A DNA stretch of 64,000 nucleotides from Siphonodentalium dalli (taxonomy: Eukaryota > Mollusca > Scaphopoda > Gadilida > Siphonodentaliidae), in contig CP136063.1 of NCBI GenBank assembly GCA_032622095.1, forward strand, positions 279,613,426-279,677,425, written 5' to 3'. A model generated the notes under the pieces. It saw nothing but the letters and a program-made list of their open reading frames with translations, did not search any database and was not told where the DNA came from. The translations under genes were made by a program, and so were the position numbers. This document shows positions 28,301 through 40,300 of the stretch, one piece after another; position 1 is the first letter of the stretch; each line of letters starts with the position of its first letter.

Positions 28301-31300
28301 CTAAAAATTGTGAGAAACATTTATTTAAAAAACATGATAAAAAAATGTTAAGCCAATGCATTCTCTTATATATGCGAGGCGACCTATGGTCGACTCGCAT
28401 ATATAAGAGAACATTTCCCTCCAATGAATATGAATACTTCTGCTCTTGTATTATTTATTTTTCTGTCTGCCATCTGCTTATGTATTCTGAACACCCCTCC
28501 AAATTTAATAATAGACTGTTCCAATTTCTACTTTTATAATTGTGTGGGAGAATCCAATTGGTAAAGAAAGGGTTGTCAGGTGATCAGATGCGGAAAATTT
28601 AATGAGGGGGGAAGCTGTCAAAATCCATCACCACATGGAAACCATTATTTAGTAGGCCACACAAACCTGCACCATAGTTACGAAACCTCCACCATAGTTT
28701 AGAAACCTCAGGCACGCAACCTTTTTACTCATGTTTTATATGTCAGAAAAAATTATGTTATCGCTATAAAATAATTTTGGCACGTTTTTATACAAACATG
28801 CTCCGAACTGAGATTGAACATACCCATTTCCAGATTCAAATATCCGATTCATATAAGACCGTCTTGATGAATTGCGTCTGCAGACTAAGTAAACAATGAG
28901 TCAATGATACTTTATTGGGTGATTTTTTACCAAATAAATTACATGGAATCTATCAAACTAACTTTTATGAATATTTGTTTGCGTAATAATGGCCATGGAC
29001 AACTGAAATTAAATCCATGGGTCAAATGCTTCGTTGGTGTGAGCCCCAGAAATAAAAAAAAATATTTAAAAAACGCATACTTTTAAGCTTTTCAAAATTC
29101 AAGATAATTGTTGGAGTGGCTAATTTTCAACCATTCATTCACAATATGAGCCCAACACACTGTCAAGTCCAACCTGCACAAATAAACAGTCTTTTGACGT
29201 ATCCTACCATCTCCAATGGATTCCGGGAACTATATGTTTATATGGATAGCGTAAAAATTGCAGACTCCGGATATTAAGGATCGATTGATGTGATTGAAAA
29301 TGGTCAGTCCTGTGACTTCTACTTAGGGTATGGTATGTCGGGATTTTTTTACCCTGTGCCAATGCATTCTCTTATATATGCGAGTCGACCATAGGTCGCC
29401 TCGCATATATAAGAGAATGCATTGGCCTAACAATTTTTTACAATTTTAAGAATTTTTTCTTGTATTCTTTAACAATTTTATAATTTCACCCATACATAGC
29501 CCCAGACAAACATGAGCAGACGACACTCTTCTATATGCTTCTATATATGTGTGGGGCTCCCTGCAGGGTAATGGATGTTTTATATTTTATGTCCTAAAAA
29601 TTGTAAGAAACATTGGTCGACTCGCATATATAAGAGAATGCATTGGCACAGGGTATATGGGTTGATACAAAAATCGGACCTGGCACTGAAAGGGTTAAGG
29701 ATCCATTGATATGATTGAAAATGGTCACAGTCCTGTGATTTCTACTTAGGGTATGGTGTGTCCACCCTAGGTTGTATGCCACATGTTTTATTTCATTCTC
29801 TCCTTCCAGGTATCAAGAAAGAAAAAGATATCGGAAACCAGCAGTATGGCTGGACAAAACATCTCAACACCAGATGAGAAAACCAAAGAGATCAGAAGGA
29901 AAAAGGTACTTCATGCACTATCAATCGGGCCCATCTCAGTTAACTACAGACCTACGCATAAATATTGGGTCTGATTACCTGTTGAAGATTTTGTATTTCC
30001 CAAACCTTGAGAGACCATGTCAGTACCGCCAATTATTACTCATTATTAGTGGCTAAAAAATAATAGTGATTAATATTATTCACCTTAAGGTGTCTGACCT
30101 GTTCATGTCATCTGGATATATTGTCCTGAGTAGGAACATCCAGTTGTATTCTATGTTTCGCCGACGTCGAGTATTTGTCTCGATGTCTGGGTCCGTGTGT
30201 AGGACTTGTATGACACGATATTGGAGGTCACTGATGGGGTGGTCTCCTTGGGTAAAGTGTGTACTGACTGGCTTTTGGGCCGATTTTTGGATATCCCTAA
30301 TGTGTTCTTTGATCCTTGTTTTGAAATGACATTTGGTTTCTCCTACATATTGATGTTTGCAGCGTTTGCAAGTAAGAATATATATGACATTGCGGGTGTT
30401 GCAATTGTGGAATTTTTTGCACTGGTATATTTTTCCTGTGTTTGAACTTTTGAACCATGTGTGAGCATGTGGAGCATTGCTAAACTATAATCTTGTAATA
30501 CTATATTAAGACAGTTAGGCTTCCCTTGCTAAACTATAATCTTCCAAAAGAATAGTGTTCAGTAAAAATGATTAACATAACGCGATTTTATGTTATTTGT
30601 AAAAGCCAAGCACGCTTCAGAGAAATAACAATTTGATGAGACTACGATAGACTCTGTATGTGGATATGTACAGTAAAGCTCTAATTAATCCACTCCTTAA
30701 CCACAGCAGAATTATGGGTAACTTTTCAGGATTTAGTCGGAAATATGGCTTGTTGCCATTCATCGGAAAGCTCACCCCGAGAGCTCTCCGATGAATGGCA
30801 ACAATCCATATTCCGACTAAATCCTGAAAAGTTACCCATAATTCTGCTGTGGTTAAGAAGTCGATTAATTAGGGCATTACTGTATGTTTACACAGACTGC
30901 ATTCGGGCCAGAAAATTTCCACAATTCTGTGAAAAATATATTATTCATTTCATAATTTGCAGTTAAAGGCTCTCAAGGTACTCACTAGGTGAATAGAATG
31001 TTGTTGAATTCCCCGATCAAATAATAAATATCAACATATCTGGATGTGAAGTAGTGATTTGGGCACTAGTAGTGTATATATTGCGTCTCAAGGTGTTCAA
31101 TCTTACTCATTGTGGTATTTGATAGAAATTTTATTCAAAGTGCTAAAACTACTTCTTTTTTTTTTTAATACCAAGAAAATAATGTAGACTTGACTTGTAG
31201 ATGCCAATGCTGCTGCAAATAAATTAATGATAAAATACACACTGCCTCGTAACCTGCCATAATCTGCATTGTCTGTATTTTAGTGTTATTGTGAATATAT

Positions 31301-34300
31301 ATATTGGGTGATCATCCCATTCCACTCATCTATCATATATAACTATAATTTTGTTAAACCAGTTTATTTTATTTGGTTGGGAATATATGTTTACACCAAA
31401 CATTGGCTGCTGTGACAGTAAATTGTTTACACTAATATTGATTTCAAACATACGTGACCCGCCATATCAAATCCAGTCGTAAGTCGGGATTTTTTTACCC
31501 TGTGCCAATGCATTCTCTTATATATGCGAGTCGACCATAGGTCGCCTCGCATATATAAGAGAATACATTGGCCTAACAATTTTTTACAATTTTAATAATT
31601 TGTTATTGTATTCTTTAACAATTTTATAATTTCACCCATACAGAGCCCCAGACAAACATGAGCAGACGACACTCTTCTATATGCTTCTATATATGTGTGG
31701 GGCTCCCTGCAGGGTAATGGATGTTTTTTATTTTATATCCTAAAAATTGTAAGAAACATTTATTTTAAAAAAATGATAAAAAATTGTTAGGCCAATGCAT
31801 TCTCTTATATATGCGAGGCGACCTATGGTCGACTCGCATAAATAAGAGAATGCATTGGCACAGGGTAAAAAAAATCCCGACTTACGACTGGATTTGATAT
31901 GGCGGGTCTATTAACCCATAGAGAGCCCCACACAGCCTGGAGCAGACGACACTATGTAGTGCATGCTTCCATCTGTGTGAGGCTCCCTGTCGGTTACATT
32001 CGATATCTTGTCACTGGAGTATTATTGATAATGAAAATAATAACAAATTAAATTTGTTCTATTTTTTCATGTTCTCCTTGGTAATAATGGTTTGACAAAC
32101 TATATATATGATATTTCAGTTCAGCTGTACCCACCCTGAATACCTTCTGTAGCTTAAAGAGACCTATATATTATTCCCCTATGAGAGTTAAAAATAAAAT
32201 TGATCAATCAATCCTGAATCACATAAAAAAAGAATAGAGAAAATATAACATTATTATATTCAATATACTTGCTACAGACATTAATGACTTTCGGTTCAAT
32301 AATATAAACTTAAATCAGCTTATATTGCATTCTTTTTTAGTTGATGAGTCCAAAGGACAACTATCTGGAACCAGACGAGATAACAAAGCCAGCTGTCGGT
32401 CACAGGAGACTATCAAAACAAACAGGGAGGGGTAAAAAGGTATAGATACACTCTATCAAACAGGGAGGGGCAAAAAGGTATAGATACACTCTATCAAACA
32501 GGGAGGGGCAAAAAGGTAGAGATACACTCTATCAAGCCTGCAAAATGATGCCCCCAGAGGGTGAATTTAGTGACGCTACCCTGCTTGATGGGCTATCATC
32601 ACCAAATTCACCCTCTGGGAACCTCATTCTGCTTAGCCCTCAACTGCTATGGGAGACTAGGATGAGATTGAAGTTCGCCAGTTGAAGTTGGTGATGTTCA
32701 CCCATCAATCACCTCGATTATGCATTTTATCTTCTGCAAATTAGGGGATATAGAAACTTCCCAGAAGGGGAAAAAGTAACTAAAAACAATGTTAATTTGA
32801 GAATATAGATAGTTCCAGAACATGAGCACTAAGCAGAATGAGGTCCCAGAGGGTGAATATGGTAATGCTAGCCCACTGTGCGGGCTGGCGTCAATATATT
32901 CACCCTCTGGGGATCTCATACTGCAAATGACAGACAAACAATTTGCAGACTTGGACTCTGATCATAATTAAGTGAAGTGTGTAGAGTAAACAGTAGAACA
33001 CAAAATTGCATTATCGTCGAGAAACTTCTATTATATAACCTTGTGGATGGTGTTCGGAAATCATTCACAAGAGCCTTTGAGTTCCAGCTTCCGAGAAATG
33101 TGACAGTATACCATCCCGGAATCTACTAGTGATATAAAAGTACATGGAAGAGAGGCCCCCCCCCCCCATCTGTAACTATTATTTTTATAACATATTCAAC
33201 TATTTTCATCTGACATGTTTCCAGATCAAGTTGAAATTATATTATAATAGGTACTTTTTAATGTTATATCATCATTTGGTGGCAATTTCTATTTCATTGC
33301 AATTAAGATAATAACAAAAATATGGAATATTCCAAATCAATTAAAATAGTGTATTTGAATGGCATCTTCTTTGTCAAAACATGCTTTTTTTATACACTAG
33401 AATCTAAACAAAAGGCAAAACCGGGTCCATAGACAAGCCTTGAAATAGTGTGTCTGTCATTTGCAGAATGAGCTCCCCAGAGGGTGAATTTAGTGATGCT
33501 ACCCCGCTATAATTCACCCTCTGGGAACCTCATTCTGCTGAGGTGTAAGCAGAATGAGGTCCCCAGAGGGTGAATTTGGTGATGCTAGCCTGCTATGCAG
33601 GGTAGCATCACTAAATTCACCCTCTGGGGACCTCATTCTGCAAATGACAGACACACTATTTCAAGGCTTGGCTAGGAATCTTGAATGCATCTTTAATTCC
33701 ACAACATGTTTTCAGCTCATGATTCTGAAGCAGAGATCAGTGACCAACTCACCTGTACCAGATTTGGAGAGTGAAGTAAGTCTGTTAATAGATAGGTTTC
33801 ACAAACATACAGTTACAGGTAGGAAAAACATACAGTTACAGGTAGGAAGAGGGAGATTACAACTGCAATGAGAAATTCTAAAATACCACAGCTTACATGC
33901 AAACTTTAAAAAATAAAATCAATATTAACCCTTTACCCAACAGAAGGGCCCTGTGCCAATGCATTCTCTTATATATGCGAGTTGACCATAGGTCGCCTCG
34001 CATATATAAGAGAATGCATTGGCTTAACACATTAAAAATTATAAAATTGTTAAATAATGTAAGAAAAAGTGTTAAAAAACGATTTCTTTTAGTCCAATGC
34101 ATTCTCTTATATATGCGAGGCGACCTATGGTCGACTCGCATATATAAGAGAATGCATTGGCACAGGGCATAACTGTAACTATCACAATGTGGTCAAGGAG
34201 CCGGTTCCAATGATATCCATATTTGTATGGTTCTATTGAGACAGACCTAAGATATTTTAGGCTGTTGAAGCTTTATTTGGCCGGTTTGTTGGGTAAAGGG

Positions 34301-37300
34301 TTAATTGATAGAAGCGTTTCCAGAAAGGTGCCTTCGATTCATATTTATTATTTTGTACCCTGGAAACTATATAAAACTTTTTAGGAAGAGACAGACCATT
34401 TTTAAGCAATTTACTGCCTGATCTGGTATTTTTACTGGTGAATCAATTATGTCAGATATATATACTATGTGAACACCTGTATTTTTATAGAGTATTTGAT
34501 ATGTTTTTCAGATTGAACCTGATAAATATTACATCAGTTCTATCTACTCTGAGTACACCTACAGTAATGCTCTATTTAATCGACCTCTTAACCAAAGCAG
34601 AATTATGGGTAACTTTTCAGGATTTAGTCGGAAATATGGCTTGTTGCCATTCATTGGAAAGCTCTCCCCGAGAGCTTTCCGATGAATGCCAACAAGCCAT
34701 ATTTCCGACAAAATCCTGAAAAGTTACCCATAATTCTGCTTTGGTTAAGAGGTCGATTAATTAGAGCATTACTGTATATCTTTATAGAGTATTTTATGTT
34801 TTTTCAGATTGAACCTGATGAGTCAATTATATCAGATATTTCTGCCTTGAGTACACCCCTCAAAAGATCTCCAACAGACGATCTACAAACAAAAAAGGTA
34901 CATCTTTATATATGCCCCGTTTTTAAATAATAAAAAACGGGACGTATTATGTTATTGGTCCATCTGTCTGTCTGTCCATTTGCTTTTTGTTTCCGGATGA
35001 TAACTTCATATAGTCTGAACTGAATGGAATTAAATTTGGTATGTGATTTTTCTAGCACACGCACAGGGAGAATGCACTGGTTACAAGGTTAAAGTTAATA
35101 TTGTTAGGCCAATTTTTTTTTTTTATATATGCGATGCTCCTTATTTATATATGCGAGGCTCCCTATGGGAGAATCGCATATATAACAGAATGCATTGGCA
35201 CAGGGTTGTTGCAAACTAAATCAAAGAAATAATGTTATCAAATAGGAACTTTGATGATTGTTACAAACCCTGTTTCAACAAATGTGTGCATTTATTTTAT
35301 TTAGGTTCTGTGGTATAATTGTCCCCCAAATTTTTATTTAAAGACCTATTATCAACATGTCATTCCATCTGTGCGGGTAGTCCGGATCACATCTGTGCGG
35401 GTAGTCCGGATCACATCTGTGCGGGTAGTCCGGATCACATCTGTGCGGGTAGTCCGGATCACATCTGTCCAGGTAGTCCAGATCACATCTGTCCGGATCA
35501 CATCTGTCCAGGTAGTCTGGATCACATCTGTCCGGGTAGTCTGGATCACATCTGTCCGGGTAGTCTGGATCACATCTGTCCGGGTAGTCCGGATCACATC
35601 TGTTCGGATCACATCTGCCCGGGTAGCCCGGATCACATCTGTCCGGGTAGTCCGGATCATAACTTTGATGTTAATCAGAATTCCATGGGATTTGGTATGT
35701 TGTTGATATTTGAGAACATGCAGGTAAAATTTTAATTTGGTCACATTCTGATGATATTTGATGCAGTCAGGCCCCTTTTTGTACCCCGACAAATTTCGGA
35801 GGATCAACATGTACGCCCATTTGTCCATCCAACCAGGTATTTCGGATGATAACTTGACTAAAATTCAATGGAATTTATTGATATTTGATATGTGGTTCAC
35901 ATTTGAAAAGTTAGAATTTGTCACGTTCCGATGATTTTTGATTGAGTTATGCCCCTTTTTCGGCTTAGAAATCGCTGTTTTCAGTTGTCTGCATGGTAAC
36001 AAGCAATATTCCATGGAATTTCTTAATATTTTTGTTACATGGTTCAAATTTGGTCATGGTCAGATGATGCCCCTTTTTTCGACTTTTTTGCTGTCTTCGG
36101 GTTTGTCCCAATGGTAACTTGAGCAATATTCAACAGAATTTCTTGATATTTGGTACGTGGTTCACATTTGAGAAGACGCAGGACAAGTTTTATTTTATTT
36201 GACTTAAAAATAATATTTGTTGTTCTCTTACTGATAAATTGAGCAATCTTCAAAAGATTCTCTTGATACTTGTTGTGTGACTCATCTTTGAGAACATGCA
36301 GGACATCGTCTAGTTGCAGTAAATTTTGCCAGAATTTGACCTTTTTGTTGTTAAAAAACCAATGTCCCAAAAAGCCACCTTGATTCGCGGGTCGTGGTGT
36401 CTGCAACCTTTTATTCTACTTGGAAATCAAAATTTTTGGGTTCTTGAATGATAACTTGAGCAATACTCTTCAGAATTGCTTGATATTTGGTATGTGGTTC
36501 ACATTTGAGAAAATGCAGGTCAAGTTTGAAAATGGTCACAGCCTGATGATTTTGATGGACTTATGCACATTTGACTTATAAATGATAAATTTTAAATAAC
36601 TTGGGCAATCTTCATAACAATCTATTGATATTTGGTGTCTCTTTAACCTTTGAGAACTCTCAGATAATCGTTAAGTTGGAATAAATTTTTTGCCAGAATT
36701 TGATTATTTTGTTCTTAAAAGCCACCTCTTTTCGAGGGACTTGGGGTCAGCGACCTTTCATTTCTTATTTCTCTGGTTGTCATAAACTGAAGTGTTTTAT
36801 ATTTCATTCCAGATGGCCGGTCCTCTCTCTGCAAAGAAGTCCTCTAGACGTAAAAGATACGATAGCAGAGGGAAAGATTTGATATTGCCATCAAAAGAAA
36901 AAAAGAGGTCAAAAGTCTCTAAAAATACAAAGGTAGCTAGCTGTCCAGTCTCTTTCAAAAGCTGAACATAATCTTCTCCTTTAACCCTTTACCCAACAAA
37001 CCGGCCAAAACCGGCCAAATAAAGCTTCAACAGCCTAAAATATCTTCGGTCTGTCTCAATAGAACCATACAAATATATATGGATATCATTGGAACCGGCT
37101 CCTTGACCACATTGTGATAGTTACAGTTATGCCCTGTGCCAATGCATTCTCTTATATATGCGAGTCGACCATAGGTCGCCTCGCATATATAAGAGAATGC
37201 ATTGGCCTAAAAAAAATCTTTTTTTTACCATTTTTTCTTACATTCTTTAACAATTTTATAATTTTTAATGTGTTAAGCCAATGCATTCTCTTATATATGC

Positions 37301-40300
37301 GAGGCGACCTATGGTCGACTCGCATATATAAGAGAATGCATTGGCACAGGGCCGTTCTGTTGGGTAAAGGGTTAACCCTTTCATGATGGGAGCTGCGCTG
37401 GTGCAGCATTCAAGATCCTGTGCATTCTCTTAGGCCAAAGAAAAAAATACTTGTGGTTTGGGTTTCCCTACCGACACTATTTTAAACCCCCGACCCTAAA
37501 GTTTTATTCATGGTTTTCAAGAAATTCTATTGAATTTTTTCTCAAAATATTTCATAAAACACAAAAAACACATTTCAGCATCTCAGAATAGGTTGATTCC
37601 TTATTAAAAGTATGGTGCAATATTAAAATTTATTCAAAAATAATCAAAAGTAGTTTTATGTCAATCTTGGAGTAAAATACGTACATGAAATGTAATAAGA
37701 ATATGTCAAAATAAAAAATTAAAAAATTAAAAAAATTAAATTTCAGCCCTACCAACCGACCCTATTTTTTTTCAGCTTGTAACCCAAACCAAACATTTAA
37801 TTTTCTATGGCCTTATATATGCGAGTCTCTGGCTTACAAAGTCAAGGTTAATATTGTTAGGCCAATGTATTCTCTTATATATGTGAGGCTCCCTATGGGC
37901 GACTCGTATATATTAGATAATGTATTGGCACATTGTTTTCGCAAAAATTCAGGAAGCTCCAGTCATGGATAGGTTAATGTACAGTGAAAGACTTTGATTT
38001 TGTCGGCCTCAATTATCGTGGATTCTCACAAAAAGTTCATTTCGCGGGAACGTGAGTTTAGTGGATCGGAGATGGTATTTGTCCACCTCAACAGGTCTGA
38101 CAATACCGGGAATTGTAACAGCTTTGAGTAGTTATTGTTTACATACATGGATCTGTAAATAGTCCGGAGCCGACAGGCCATCATTCAATCAGTGTGTTAA
38201 TTAATAGCTACCGGCTTTATTTCACAGGCTGATGAGATTGTTAGGCCCCAAATAAAAGGATTTTGATTCCCAGGCATCGCCGCATCGAAATAAATGGCCT
38301 GTGTTGGACCATTTTATTATGATTTTGATTTCACCGCAGTTGTAAACCGCGTAACACAAAAATAGGAAACTGTACCACGGAAGTTAGTTTTGTTTCAAAT
38401 ATCGATTAGTAGCTAAATACATTGGTGTATGTGTGGGTGTTCAACAAAAGACCGTAGGCAACGATAACTATCAGGTATATTGTCCGCCACAGGCTGTACA
38501 AACCCCCAAGTTAAATGTGTTGAAATATTTTGATCTGCAGTCAGCAGGAAGTTGGTTATTGAAAGATCAATCGAAAAGGTATAAAAAACGAATTCGGGAA
38601 TGCAAACCGGAACGCAATAAAAAGTCAGTTTGACAATCGGTGTATATTGGTCATGTATATTTGAAGTTTTATTGTGCATCATCCATTAGTCAGTGGAATA
38701 AGTGAATCAAGATTTTCTATGACAGTTTTGAAAATCACTGTATTTACGTTCCGTATTTTTATATAAATCGGATATGTATTTCTGTGTTGTTACAAATTAT
38801 TGTGCCGATATTAAAATCATATCAATATATATATATATCATTTTAGGTAATCCCTATATGAAGTATGGGTAGTACAATGTCATAATTTGTCATTCTTTAT
38901 ATCAGATTAAATTAGTTTATGTCCATTACAAAGTTCTCCTTACATTTTCTGGACCATGTAAGTTACCATAACTCATGTTCCTATGTGTACTATGCCAGTC
39001 TATGGGCAGAAAAAAATAAAAAATAAAACCACCGCTCGCGCCTTGATTTAAAAAAATAATTGCCTGAGAATCAAATTATTTTTTTTGGCCTTACAATATT
39101 GTTTTATGTAACCTTCACATGTCAATACCATAATTAGTCTTTATTAAAAATGAAATTAATTAAGCCTTGGCTGCACAAAATAATATTGAAGGGGACAACA
39201 GTGTATTTAGATAACAAAACAATAGGTTATTTTATATAATTAGATTACGAGATTGTCTCGCCTTCCTTGTTTTGTTATGTCGAAAATGGACATAACAGCG
39301 GATATTTGTCTCTATCTCATGTATTACGTCTACCAATGAAGTGTCAACTATTTTGTTGACTCTTGATTTTCTGGTTTGGCCACACCATAAAATCAATGAA
39401 TAGACCCCCACGAATGATTTCACAGTATTTATAATTCCAATGCAAATTAAGATGGCTTTTTCTATGTGACACAACGTTAATCAAATTATTTTAATTGACT
39501 GGGAAATTCTATGCAATTAAACATGTTCGGAATATAATTTGTCATTTGCTCGTCAGTATAAATTTACTTTGCCATGGTACTTTATAATAAATTACCTCCT
39601 TTTTTATACGCCCGTTTGAAGAAAAAAAGGTCGTATTATGTAAATGGCTTGTCTGTCCGTCGTCCGTCCGCCGTCCGTCCGCTTTTGGTTTCCGGATGAT
39701 AACTTTAGATTGAATAGAATGAACTAAACCAAATTTGGTATATTAGTTTACCACCCCAATCAAGTTAGAATATGGATTTCGTCCGCATGATTTTGACTGA
39801 GTTATGTCCCTTTTTCGACTTAGATTTTACTTGATATGCGGTTTCCAGATGATAACTTTAGATTGAATAGAGTGAACTGAACCAAATTTGTTATACAGAT
39901 CAAGTTCAAATATGGGTTCTGTCTACATGCCCCACTCTACTCCAGAAACGGGAGTATTATGCCACGCCCCAACGGCGTGCTCTTGTTTCTGTTTCAAATT
40001 TTCATATTTTATATTTAAATGTAGGATCACATGATTTCTAAGTAAGGAGTCATCTCCCAAATCACTTAGTAAGCTGAATTACTACTTGAGAAACAAAATA
40101 TTGATGTTATATGGCCTTATTTCATTTCTTTTGCAGGCGCCAGTTGTACAGTATGAGTGTGTTCATTGTGGTGTGAATTATGGCAAACAGTATATGAGGA
40201 CGCATATGATTAATGCACATTCTCGTCTGGTAAGTAATAGTAATGAATGCATTCATATACTCCCATTCAGTTGTAAAATAATACATTGGAATGGTGCATT

